Part shown: positions 9,322-17,634 of the stretch, piece after piece
Position numbering within the stretch: the first letter of the stretch is position 1
Layout: every line of letters starts with the position of its first letter
Origin: Botrimarina hoheduenensis
GTDB taxonomy: Bacteria > Planctomycetota > Planctomycetia > Pirellulales > Lacipirellulaceae
Direction: 5' to 3'
Length of the DNA stretch: 64,000 bases
Assembly (NCBI RefSeq): GCF_007859815.1
Contig: NZ_SJPH01000001.1
Span: 303,987 to 367,986, forward strand
Made by a program: the position numbers and the translations under genes
Notes under the pieces: generated by a model
The model's input: the letters and a program-made list of their open reading frames with translations, nothing else
The model's database searches: none
What the model was told of the DNA's origin: nothing

Positions 9322-10989
9322 CTACTTCTCCGGCCGCAGCAGCGGGAAGAGGATCACGTCGCGGATCGTCTGCGAGTTGGTCAGCAGCATCACCAGCCGA
9401 TCGATGCCGATACCCAGCCCCCCCGTTGGCGGCATGCCGTGCCGCAAAGCGCGGACGAAGTCCTCGTCCATCTTGGCCATCGACTCCTCGTCGCTCATGC
9501 CGGTGAGCTGGCTGCGGAAGAGTTCTTCTTGCAGGTCCGGATCGTTTAGCTCGGTGTAGGCGTTGGCCAGTTCCATGCCGTTGATGAACAGCTCAAACCG
9601 CTCGGCGACGGCGGGGTTGTCGCGTTTGCGCTTGGTGAGCGGGCACAGGCTCGCGGGATAGTCGATCACAAAGATCGGCCCCCGCAGCGCCTCCTCCACC
9701 GTCTCCTCAAAGACCTCGCTCTTGAGCACGTCGGGGTGCCGCGGCGCGCCGGTCTCGTCCACCAGGGGGAAGCCCATCGCCTTGGCCTTCTCGGCGATCG
9801 CGGCCGGATCGGTCGGGTCGACGCCCGCGTGCTCGCGGAACAGGTCGTCGTACGTGCGGCGTTGGAACGGCGGCGTAAAATCGATCGTGTCGTCGCCCCA
9901 CGGCAGCACGTACGGCTTGTCGCCCCCGGGGGTGTATCCCGCCTCGCGCAGCCGATCGATCGCCTCGATAATGAGCGCCTCGGTCAGGTCCATCATGGAG
10001 CGATAATCGCCGTACGCTTGGTACAGCTCGATCATCGTGAACTCGGGATTGTGCCGGGGCGAGATCCCTTCGTTGCGATACACGCGGCCCATCTCGTACA
10101 CGCGTTCGATGCCGCCGACCAGCAGCCGCTTGAGGTGTAGCTCTAGCGCGATCCGCAGGAACAGGTCGATGTCCAGCGCGTTGTGGTGTGTGGTGAACGG
10201 CCGCGCCGCGGCACCGCCGGCGATGCTGTGCAGCGTCGGTCCTTCGACCTCAACGAAACGCCGCTCGGCGAGCGATTGGCGGATGCTCCGCACGATCAGG
10301 CTCCGCGACAGAAAGCGGGGCATGACTCCCTCGTTGTACGCCAGGTCGACGTACCGCATGCGCTGCCGCATCTCAGGATCGACCAGGCCGTGGTGCTTTT
10401 CCGGCGGCGGTTCGAGGCTCTTTGCCAAGAAGTGAACCGTCTGGGCTGCCAGGGTCAGCTCGCCCGTGTTGGTGCGTACCAGCGTGCCGTCGCAGGCGAT
10501 CAGGTCGCCCAGATCGATCTGCTCGACAATCGCCCACGCGTCGCCCACCTGCTGTTTGCCGATCATCAGCTGCAGGTCGCCCGTCATGTCGCGAAGGCTG
10601 ATAAAGACCAGCTTGCCGGCCGACCGATTGAGCACCACCCGCCCGCATACGCGTAGGGAGGGCCCGGTCACTTCGCCCTTCTGATCGCCATTAGCCGCGT
10701 TCTGTTCGGCTTTCCAGGCGCGAAAGTCGAAGCCCTCCGGAGCGGGGCCTTTATCGGGAAAGCTGGGCAACGCCACTTCGGCACCGTCCGGAAAGCGATA
10801 CACCACCGCGCCCGAATGGGCGCGGGCGGCGGCGATCGGCGTGTGGTCGTCGATCCGCTGGCCCCACGGGTCGATCCCCAGTGCGGCGATGGCCGCTAGC
10901 TTCTCGCGCCGCGCGACCAACGGATTAGTCAGATCGGGCGCGCCAGCGGCAGGCGTCTTGTTGGTGGATGGAGCGTTGTCGGCGGGCAT
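9322..10989 (-). CDS. lysS: Lysyl-tRNA synthetase, class II
   Basis: The 555-residue protein has an N-terminal OB-fold anticodon-binding domain (about residues 100-220, including the LRVCGRVVLNRSAGKLVFISLRD block cut short here) and a class II catalytic core. Motif 2 appears as VYRNEGISPRHNPEFTMIEL and motif 3 as GLGIGIDRLVMLL near the C-terminus. It charges tRNA-Lys with lysine in the cytoplasm. The ATG at 10989 was chosen; the frame is open further upstream but that part is low-complexity and has no similarity. The N-terminal 40 residues carry a short Ala/Pro-rich extension. Length is slightly above the bacterial norm of about 500. Confidence 0.96.
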   Translation of the reverse strand: MPADNAPSTNKTPAAGAPDLTNPLVARREKLAAIAALGIDPWGQRIDDHTPIAAARAHSGAVVYRFPDGAEVALPSFPDKGPAPEGFDFRAWKAEQNAANGDQKGEVTGPSLRVCGRVVLNRSAGKLVFISLRDMTGDLQLMIGKQQVGDAWAIVEQIDLGDLIACDGTLVRTNTGELTLAAQTVHFLAKSLEPPPEKHHGLVDPEMRQRMRYVDLAYNEGVMPRFLSRSLIVRSIRQSLAERRFVEVEGPTLHSIAGGAAARPFTTHHNALDIDLFLRIALELHLKRLLVGGIERVYEMGRVYRNEGISPRHNPEFTMIELYQAYGDYRSMMDLTEALIIEAIDRLREAGYTPGGDKPYVLPWGDDTIDFTPPFQRRTYDDLFREHAGVDPTDPAAIAEKAKAMGFPLVDETGAPRHPDVLKSEVFEETVEEALRGPIFVIDYPASLCPLTKRKRDNPAVAERFELFINGMELANAYTELNDPDLQEELFRSQLTGMSDEESMAKMDEDFVRALRHGMPPTGGLGIGIDRLVMLLTNSQTIRDVILFPLLRPEK

Positions 10990-11198
10990 GTCTTCGCGGC
11001 GGCGTAGAGAGAGGGCGGGCGATCCCGATCGGGCGGGAGCCGCGTATTCTCTGGCGAGCGCCCGCCGGTGGTCAACGGCAGGGGCCGTCGGTGTTGGACC
11101 CTGGGCCACCCCACGCCTATGATTCGCCCCCCCGGCGGACTCCCCGGCTTGCGCCTCGGGAGCCCTCGCCCGCCTCGCCTTTGTCCGCAATCTGGCCC

Positions 11199-11924
11199 GT
11201 GAAACGCTTTACCAAGATCCTCGCCGCCGCGGCCTTGGTCGTGCTCCTCGTCGCCGCGGTGACCGTGTACGTCATGCGTCAGACGGCCAAGGCCTGGCCG
11301 CCCGCCTACCGGCAGGCGCTCGCCGCGGCCGATAACGCTGCGCTCGAAGCGGGTAAACAGCTGTTTGAGAGCCGCGTGGCGGCGTTCTACAGCGAATCGC
11401 AGTCGGCCGAGACATGGGGCATCGAGCTGCCCCTCAGCGCGATCAACGCCTGGCTTGCTACGCGGCTGGACGAGGAGCTGCCCCGCTTAGAGAGCGAGGC
11501 CGCGGTCAAGCTGCGGGCCCCGCGGGTGTGGATCGAAGGGGATCGGTTCGTGATGGCGGCACAGACAACGGTCGGCCCGATCGATAGCGTCCTCTCGATT
11601 GGGCTGCGACCCACGGTAACGGACCGGGGTGAGTTGGCGCTCGAGTTTACGGACACGCGGGTCGGCAATCTGCCGGTGCCGGCATCTGGTGTCGCTGAGC
11701 ACCTGCGGCGTTCGTTTGTCGAAGAGTCGATCCCGCTCCGCTGGGCGGGGAGCGAATCGCGGACGCTGGCGATGCTCGACCCGGGGCGAACGCCGCTAGG
11801 AGAAGACCGCCCGTGGCGCTTCACGCACCTGGAGCTGACCGAAGGTAAGCTCCGCGTGGCATGCGCGGCGGAGCAGGAAACAGATCCGAAGGAGAACGCG
11901 AGCACCGAGCCTAATGACGAGTGA
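11199..11924 (+). CDS. Membrane-anchored protein of unknown function
   Basis: Read from the GTG at 11199, the 241-residue protein starts VKRFTKILAAAALVVLLVAA, a single uncleaved membrane anchor, followed by an extracytoplasmic domain of about 200 residues and a charged Glu/Asp/Asn-rich tail. The GTG is chosen because the next upstream part of the frame (to 10968) overlaps lysS and has no coding character, and no ATG precedes the membrane helix. A family was not recognised. It is divergent from lysS with about 210 bp between starts. Function unknown. Confidence 0.7.
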   Translation: MKRFTKILAAAALVVLLVAAVTVYVMRQTAKAWPPAYRQALAAADNAALEAGKQLFESRVAAFYSESQSAETWGIELPLSAINAWLATRLDEELPRLESEAAVKLRAPRVWIEGDRFVMAAQTTVGPIDSVLSIGLRPTVTDRGELALEFTDTRVGNLPVPASGVAEHLRRSFVEESIPLRWAGSESRTLAMLDPGRTPLGEDRPWRFTHLELTEGKLRVACAAEQETDPKENASTEPNDE

Positions 11925-12378
11925 AGCGTTACGAGGTTGAATCAGTTTGCGTCGGCAGGCTCGCTATAAAAGACGAGACCGCCGTTTCGGATCAATCTCG
12001 CCGACAGTTACGCCAGAAAGCGGAGAGCGCGACAAGCCATAAGATGCCAGCCGCCGGTTCGGGGATGGTGCCAGATGCCGGCCCGCTTGTGATGCCATAG
12101 TTATCTGCCCAAAGCGTATAGTCACTCGGTGTGAACTTCGTGCCGAGTCCATCACGCCATACCGTGTAGTCGGCTGCGTTGACGACCCCATCAAGGTTAA
12201 AGTCCCCCTGAAGGACATCGGTTGCGGAGGTCGGATTGACTGCCCCGAAGGTAGGCACAAGAGGATTGCCGAAGACGAAATCGTCGTCGCTCGCAACCGC
12301 GCCTTCAGCATTGATCAATTGACCAAAAGGTGGATCGTTGACGGCCCACACGATGGAAGGGTCGAGCGCGTCGCGAAA

Positions 12379-12486
12379 GACGAGTTTAGGCTCGTCGCCG
12401 GTGAAGACAAAGTCGGTTCCGCCCAGGGCGGCACCGACGAGGTTGGCTTCATCTAAAGCGCTGTCGGGTATGCCAATTGCGTCCAG
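12379..12486. repeat. 108-bp perfect repeat, copy 1
   Basis: Identical base for base to 12961-13068, by eye. It lies inside the disrupted PEP-CTERM gene and encodes the segment from LDAIGIPDSAL to KLVFRD. Copy spacing is 582 bp, exactly 194 codons. Confidence 0.9.
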
Positions 12487-12960
12487 GGTTGTGGGCAGAT
12501 AGGTGGCGACGTCGAACATTTCCCCGAGCGTTGGCGGGACATCGTTCTCAAGCAGCACAAGCGTAAAGCTGGGATTCTCTAAATCAGAAATCGTGACGAC
12601 CAGCAGGCCGTTCGTGTCAAAAATTCCAGAGATAGCGTTCGACCTGTTGACGGTTGGCGTTGCGAGGTTGGCTTCAACTGCAATGAGACTGCCGGTAAAT
12701 GATCCACCCGGGGGACCACGCAGTTCGATGCTCACGCTAGCAGGGTCGGAACCAGACGGATTTGGCTCAAACTCATTGATTAAGATTGGATTAGCAGGAG
12801 CAGAAAGCGTTGTCGGGTTGACCGCACCGAAGGTGGACGCAAAGGGATTTCCAAAGACAAAATCTCCTGAGGTGGCAGTGGTACCCTCTGCGCTGTGAAC
12901 GACTCCCAGCGGAGGGTCGTTTACGGCCCACAGCAGAGTGGGATCGAAGCGGTCACGGAA

Positions 12961-13068
12961 GACGAGTTTAGGCTCGTCGCCGGTGAAGACAAAGTCGGTT
13001 CCGCCCAGGGCGGCACCGACGAGGTTGGCTTCATCTAAAGCGCTGTCGGGTATGCCAATTGCGTCCAG
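12961..13068. repeat. 108-bp perfect repeat, copy 2
   Basis: Identical to 12379-12486 while the flanking protein repeats have diverged (for example DPTLLWAVNDPPLG against DPSIVWAVNDPPFG), which suggests recent gene conversion between the two domain copies. Confidence 0.9.
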
Positions 13069-13089
13069 TACCGTCCCGAGTGAGTTATC

Positions 13090-13392
13090 GTCGAATCTTG
13101 TGGACGGCGTAGGTTGAAGAGGGCGGCGGGTTCGTGGAGAAGGGAGGCATCTGACCTCCACCCCTTCACCGGAACCCACCGCCATGAGCGAAGCTACCGC
13201 GACGACGATCTCGTTTCCAGAGCCGCATGACTTGTTGACCGAAGTCCTCCGGTCGGGCGCCCGGGAGTTGCTTGCCCAGGCGGTCGAGGCGGAGGTCGCC
13301 GAGTGGATCGACTCGCACGCCGACGTGACCGACGTTGCGGGCCGCCGGCAGGTGGTCCGCAACGGCTACGCGCCCGAGCGGTCGATCACAAC
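13090..13392 (+). mobile_element. Truncated IS256-family insertion sequence
   Basis: The left end of the element begins around 13090-13100 and its transposase starts at the ATG at 13184. About 69 residues remain, with the IS256-family N-terminal pattern LLTEVLRSGARELLAQAVEA, EVAEWIDSHAD and VRNGYAPERSITT. After about 13392 the frame loses similarity and the sequence becomes the host signal-peptide coding region. A full IS256-family transposase has about 400 residues, so more than 80% of the element, including its right end, is missing. The precise left boundary is estimated only. Confidence 0.75.
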
Positions 13393-13499
13393 GCCGCCGA
13401 AGCCGTTCCCACCGAAAGAATTGTCGCCGGCGTCGCTGCAAGTACGACAAGAGTCAAACGGTCTAGCATGGACTCACTCTCGTTCAGAGCTGAAGCATT

Positions 13500-13792
13500 T
13501 GTGTGAACTTGTCAGGCTAAGTTAGGTAGCCCGTGCGGAACCAATAAAGATCGGCGCTAATCGCAAGCCGAAGACTTCGCAAAGGGGAAAACTGAAGTTC
13601 CCGCAAGTCGCGTATAGACGAGGATTGTAATCGCAACAAACTACTGATTTGCGAACAACCCAAGAATTAGCCGGTTAATCGACAATACCTCTCACAACTC
13701 CAAGTCAGTAGCTTGGATAGTAGTGTCACAAAGGGTGATGATCGAGGCGAGATGATCATTGGATCGCTGTAGGCTCGCTATTCGCAACCCGC
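13500..13792. other. A+T-rich non-coding region
   Basis: Lies between the start of the disrupted PEP-CTERM gene and the end of the sulfite reductase gene. It is clearly richer in A+T than the surroundings, has no plausible gene, and probably holds the promoter of the disrupted gene. Confidence 0.4.
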
Positions 13793-15556
13793 TCACGCCT
13801 CGCACGCGGCTAAGAGGGCGTCTTTGCCCACGCGATCGCAGAAGTCGCCGAACGGTTCGTTCGGCTGACGCTCGGCCTTAAAGTGCGCGAACACCCGGCC
13901 GAGGGTAGCGGCCACTTCGTCGGCCAGCACCATGTCTTTGTAGATCCAGTTCAGGCGATGCCCTAACCGGCTACCGCCTAGGAACAGGGTGTATTTTTCT
14001 TTCGCACGGCCCACGAGTCCGATATCGGAGTTGTAGGGCCGAGCGCAGCCGTTGGGGCAGCCCGTCATGCGTGTAGTGAACGGTTCATCTTGCAGGCCGA
14101 GTTCGGCCAGCACGGTGTCGAGTTGGTCCAGGATGCCCGGCAGAGCGCGTTCGCTCTCGGTGATGGCCAGGCCGCAGGTCGGCATAGCGGGGCACGCCAT
14201 CGACCAGCGGCGCGCGATCGAGACCTCTTCGGTCAGCGGCACGCCGTGCGCTTTGAGAATCGCTTCGAGCTTTGTGCGGTCCTGCGGCTCGATGTCGCAG
14301 AAGATCACGCCCTGGTGCGGCGTGATGCGCAGCTCGGGGGCGAGGGTCGTGCCGATCTCGCGCAACGCTGACTTCAGACGGAAGGTCCCCTCGTCTTTGA
14401 CGCGGCCGTTCTCGACATTGAGGCCGTAGTACCAGCGGCCGTCCCCCTGCTCATGCCAGCCCATGCCGTCGTTGTGCTCGTTAACCAAGACGGGGAGCGG
14501 TGCGGCGAGATCGCGTCCGGCGTACTCCTCGACCTTGGCCTTGAATTTCTCAAGGCCCCAGTTGTGAACGAGGTACTTCAGGCGGGCGGTCTTGCGGTCG
14601 GTCCGATCGCCAAAGTCGCGCTGCACTTTCATGACCGCCTCGGCCGCGGCGATCTCTTCGCCGGCGGGGCAGTAGCACAGCGGCTGGGCGACCGCTGCGA
14701 AGGTCTTGGCGGCGCTGGGCGTGCGGCCAAACCCGCCGCCGACGAGCAGGTTGTAGCCCACCACGCGTTCTTCCTGCCCCGATCCCTCCGTGATCGCAAG
14801 GAAGCCGATGTCTTGCGAGTACAGGTCCGCGGCGTTGTCGCCCGGCAGGCCGACGCCCATCTTGAACTTGCGGGGCAGGTAGGTGGCACCGTAGATCGGC
14901 TCGATGGCGTCGCCGTCTTTGATGCCGCTGGTGCGGAGCGTGGGTCCGCCGCCGGCACGGGTCTTCTCGCCGGTTGCCGAGTCGGTGATCCACAGCTCGT
15001 GATAGGCACCGGTCTGTGGCTTGAAGTGTTCCTTGAGGTCGGCCGCCAGCTGCTGCATGGCGTCGTAGACGGCGTCCTTTTTGGGGATCGGCGAGCACAT
15101 CATGTTGCGCGCCACGTCGCCACAGGCGGCCAGCGTCGTCAGTTGCACGGCGTTGACGGCGGCGATGTAGCGCTTCAGATCGCCTTTGAGGATGCCGTGG
15201 AGCTGGATTCCTTGGCGGGTGGTGAAGCGCAGCGTGGTGTTGCCCACGTCGTCGCACAGGTCCAGTTCCGCCAGGAGCTGGGCGCTAGTGAGTTTGCCGC
15301 CCGGGATGACGGTGCGGACCATCATCGAGTAGTACTTGCCGCCGGGAACGCCGGCCTCTTTGGCCTCTTTGCGGCGGTCGCGATCGTCTTGCTCGTAGGT
15401 GCCGTGATGCTTGAGCAGCTGGATGCTCTCGCCCGAGAAGTTCGGCTCGTCGTTGGCCAGTTCCGCGGGGATGGGGCCCCGCAGATACGTGCTAGCGGCC
15501 TTGAAGCCCTCGACGGGGGTCAGTTCGGGAGCGTCCGTATCGGTGCGGTCGTTCAT
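13793..15556 (-). CDS. Assimilatory sulfite reductase, siroheme-[4Fe-4S] subunit
   Basis: The 587-residue protein belongs to the nitrite/sulfite reductase hemoprotein family. The siroheme/4Fe-4S ligands are in two cysteine pairs: ACPAMPTCGLA and TGCPNGCARP, the C-x5-C and C-x3-C pattern of sulfite reductase. The substrate-binding arginine region is in LRFTTRQGIQLHG near residue 100. It reduces sulfite to sulfide with six electrons for cysteine synthesis in the cytoplasm. The ATG at 15556 is favoured over an upstream start at 15610, since it matches the usual N-terminus. No CysJ flavoprotein is adjacent, so the electron donor may be ferredoxin (Sir type) or encoded elsewhere. Confidence 0.92.
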   Translation of the reverse strand: MNDRTDTDAPELTPVEGFKAASTYLRGPIPAELANDEPNFSGESIQLLKHHGTYEQDDRDRRKEAKEAGVPGGKYYSMMVRTVIPGGKLTSAQLLAELDLCDDVGNTTLRFTTRQGIQLHGILKGDLKRYIAAVNAVQLTTLAACGDVARNMMCSPIPKKDAVYDAMQQLAADLKEHFKPQTGAYHELWITDSATGEKTRAGGGPTLRTSGIKDGDAIEPIYGATYLPRKFKMGVGLPGDNAADLYSQDIGFLAITEGSGQEERVVGYNLLVGGGFGRTPSAAKTFAAVAQPLCYCPAGEEIAAAEAVMKVQRDFGDRTDRKTARLKYLVHNWGLEKFKAKVEEYAGRDLAAPLPVLVNEHNDGMGWHEQGDGRWYYGLNVENGRVKDEGTFRLKSALREIGTTLAPELRITPHQGVIFCDIEPQDRTKLEAILKAHGVPLTEEVSIARRWSMACPAMPTCGLAITESERALPGILDQLDTVLAELGLQDEPFTTRMTGCPNGCARPYNSDIGLVGRAKEKYTLFLGGSRLGHRLNWIYKDMVLADEVAATLGRVFAHFKAERQPNEPFGDFCDRVGKDALLAACEA

Positions 15557-15626
15557 GGACTCAGGGCGAGCGAGGAAGGGCTTAGCGAGACCGGAGATTG
15601 TAATGGGCACCGCTTAAGCGGACCAT

Positions 15627-15664
15627 ACAGCCCTGGCCCCGCGAGACAGCCCTGGCCCCGCGAG
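15627..15664. repeat. 19-bp tandem duplication
   Basis: The 19-bp unit acagccctggccccgcgag occurs twice back to back (15627-15645 and 15646-15664) in the gap upstream of the sulfite reductase gene. Confidence 0.85.
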
Positions 15665-15743
15665 CAGGCCACCGGATCCGCCGACCCCCCTTTTTTTAAC
15701 TCGTTGCGACACATCCTCAAGCGCAATCCCTCAGCGAGCCGTC

Positions 15744-15956
15744 ATGAAAGGACTCAAACTTTTCCTGGGCGATACCTGGTGGGTCTTCGGATTGGCTTGC
15801 GTCATGGCCTGTGCTTTGGGCTACGCGAGCGATATGTGGATCATGTACCTATTCCCAGTGGTCTGCGTGCCGGTGGCGGTCTACATGGCGGCGGTCCGTT
15901 ACAACAGTCAGGGTGACCCGCGCAGCGAGCGGGACCAGCGCCCCTCCGATCGCTAG
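15744..15956 (+). CDS. Small membrane protein
   Basis: The 70-residue product has two predicted membrane helices (about residues 12-29, VFGLACVMACALGYASDM, and 32-50, WIMYLFPVVCVPVAVYMAA) and a charged hydrophilic tail rich in Asp/Arg. It lies 14 bp upstream of pgpA on the same strand and may be co-transcribed with it. No family was recognised; the coding call rests on length, ATG start and hydrophobicity pattern. Confidence 0.6.
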   Translation: MKGLKLFLGDTWWVFGLACVMACALGYASDMWIMYLFPVVCVPVAVYMAAVRYNSQGDPRSERDQRPSDR

Positions 15957-15970
15957 CGGAGCGAAATCCA

Positions 15971-16516
15971 ATGGTGCCAGCTTCTCCGCTCGATGCTCAG
16001 GGTTCTGCCCCGACCGGTCCTGAGCCGGTGCGCTGGACGCTGGCCATTTGGTTGGCGACCGGCTTGGGGGTGAGCCGTGACACGCCCGCTCCCGGCACGG
16101 TGGGGGCGCTGTGGGGGTTGCCTTTGTCGCTGGCGATCGCCGCCTTGCCGGGGCAGGCGTGGCAGCTAACGGCAATCGGAATACTGATCCTGATGGGCGG
16201 CCCGCTCTGCGGCCGAGCCGCGGCTGACCTGGCCCGCCTCGACAAGACAGTCGACGCCAAGGACCCGCAAGCGATCACTTGGGACGAGTTTACGACCGTT
16301 CCGCTGGTTTTTGCCTTGGCTCCCGACGCTTGCCGGTGCGCAATCTGGCTCGCCTTAGGATTTGGCTTGCATCGGCTCTTTGACATCACCAAGCCGTGGC
16401 CCTGTCGCCGTCTGGAGCGTTTACCCGGGGGATGGGGCATCATGGCCGACGATGTGATGGCCGCGTGCTACGCGGCGATGACACTGGCGGTGCTGTGGCG
16501 TGTGTGGCCCGGCTAG
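15971..16516 (+). CDS. pgpA: Phosphatidylglycerophosphatase A
   Basis: The 181-residue membrane protein has the PgpA features: SRDTPAPGTVGALWG near residue 36, the acidic cluster WDEFTT near residue 105, FDITKPWPCR near residue 138 and the closing GIMADDVMAA. It dephosphorylates phosphatidylglycerophosphate to phosphatidylglycerol in the cytoplasmic membrane. Length is normal. A proline-rich N-terminal extension of about 20 residues precedes the first helix. Confidence 0.93.
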   Translation: MVPASPLDAQGSAPTGPEPVRWTLAIWLATGLGVSRDTPAPGTVGALWGLPLSLAIAALPGQAWQLTAIGILILMGGPLCGRAAADLARLDKTVDAKDPQAITWDEFTTVPLVFALAPDACRCAIWLALGFGLHRLFDITKPWPCRRLERLPGGWGIMADDVMAACYAAMTLAVLWRVWPG

Positions 16517-16585
16517 TTCTTCGGTCGCTGCGGGCGGTAAGGCGCGATACGATGCCCGCACACCCGACCGATACGGAGGCCACGA

Positions 16586-17440
16586 ATGGCGAAGATTCTC
16601 GATGGAAAACAGCTCTCGCTAACCATTCGCGGCGAGATCGCCGACGCGGTTGCCCGCCTCGTCTCTGCGGGAGGTAAGCAACCCTGCCTGGCGGCGGTGC
16701 TGGTGGGAGAAAATCCGGCCAGCCAGGTTTATGTGCGTAACAAACAAAAAGCCTGCGAACAGGCTGGCATCGCGAGCCGGCTTGCTCGGCTTCCGGCCGA
16801 TATCTCTCAAGCCAGATTGCTTGAGCTGATTACTAAGCTAAACGCCGACCCGGCGGTGCATGGCATCCTGGTCCAGCTCCCGCTGCCCGACCAAATCGCC
16901 GCCGACACCGTGTTGCGGGCGATCGATCCGGCTAAAGATGTGGACGCTTTTCATCCGGAAAACGTTGGTCTGATGGTGCAGGGGCAGCCGCGGTTCTTGC
17001 CCTGTACACCGCACGGCGTGTTGCAGATGCTCCGCCGCAACGCGATTGAAACGGCCGGCAAGCACGCCGTGGTGATCGGCCGCAGCGACATTGTCGGCAA
17101 GCCGATGGCATTGTTGCTCGCCCAACGGGGTTGGGACGCCACGGTAACGCTGGCCCACAGTCGTACGCCCGACCTACCAGCGGTTTGCCGCTCGGCGGAT
17201 CTGTTGATCGCCGCGGTTGGTAAACCAGAGATGGTCCGGGGTGACTGGATCAAGCCGGGGGCGGCGGTGATCGATGTCGGCATCAATCGGACCGATTCCG
17301 GGCTAGTGGGAGACGTGGACTACGCGGCCGCGGAAGCGGTCGCCGGCTGGATCACGCCGGTCCCCGGGGGGGTGGGGCCGATGACGATCGCGATGCTGCT
17401 CGCCAACACCCTAAAGGCTGCGGGCGGCGAATCGCCTTAG
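16586..17440 (+). CDS. folD: Bifunctional methylene-THF dehydrogenase/cyclohydrolase
   Basis: The 284-residue cytoplasmic enzyme shows the FolD signatures: YVRNK (residues 49-53, with catalytic lysine K53), VQLPLPDQI near residue 95, and the nucleotide-binding [17 protein letters not shown] near residue 155, plus [14 protein letters not shown] near the end. It interconverts methylene-, methenyl- and formyl-tetrahydrofolate using NADP. Length is normal. It follows pgpA by about 70 bp on the same strand. Together with the MfnB gene at 30.7 kb it suggests both folate- and methanopterin-linked C1 metabolism. Confidence 0.96.
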   Translation: MAKILDGKQLSLTIRGEIADAVARLVSAGGKQPCLAAVLVGENPASQVYVRNKQKACEQAGIASRLARLPADISQARLLELITKLNADPAVHGILVQLPLPDQIAADTVLRAIDPAKDVDAFHPENVGLMVQGQPRFLPCTPHGVLQMLRRNAIETAGKHAVVIGRSDIVGKPMALLLAQRGWDATVTLAHSRTPDLPAVCRSADLLIAAVGKPEMVRGDWIKPGAAVIDVGINRTDSGLVGDVDYAAAEAVAGWITPVPGGVGPMTIAMLLANTLKAAGGESP

Positions 17441-17634
17441 CCGATTGCCCCGCAGGCCGAAGATTTCTCCGCGTGACTCGGGCCGGATAGCGTGCCGGTT
17501 GCCCGGCCGAACGTTGCAACCGCATTCCATGCTGGTATGTTACCAATCCCGCGCGAGGCACGGCTTTTACGTTTTTCCGTTCCGGAAGAAAGCGGTTGTG
17601 TCGCCCCCCTTCTAGCTCTGAGGACAGCTCCGCG

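Larger units (their letters stand above)
11992..13469 (-). pseudogene. PEP-CTERM/dockerin protein gene disrupted by an IS fragment
   Basis: The intact 3' part (about 13090 down to 11992) encodes two lamin-tail-like repeats containing LDAIGIPDSALDEANLVG, then a dockerin-like GDFNLDGVVNAADYTVWRDG and a PEP-CTERM tail (IPEP, hydrophobic helix, RNCRRD). A long open frame continues to 13362, but that part is merely antisense to an IS256-type transposase. On the far side of the IS fragment, an ATG at 13469 begins a textbook signal peptide (MLDRLTLVVLAATPATILSV, then GTASAA) that hits a stop after 27 codons. I infer that these are the two halves of one secreted-protein gene, split between signal peptide and mature domain. 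The two halves are not in the same frame, so no secreted product is expected. Confidence 0.75.

Noticed and set aside
13184-13525. Complete transposase gene
   Set aside because: Only about 69 residues match the IS256 N-terminus; the remaining frame is unrelated, so it is a fragment.
14453-15916. 487-aa plus-strand frame over sulfite reductase
   Set aside because: Antisense to a gene with all siroheme and Fe-S cysteines; no domain in the plus frame.
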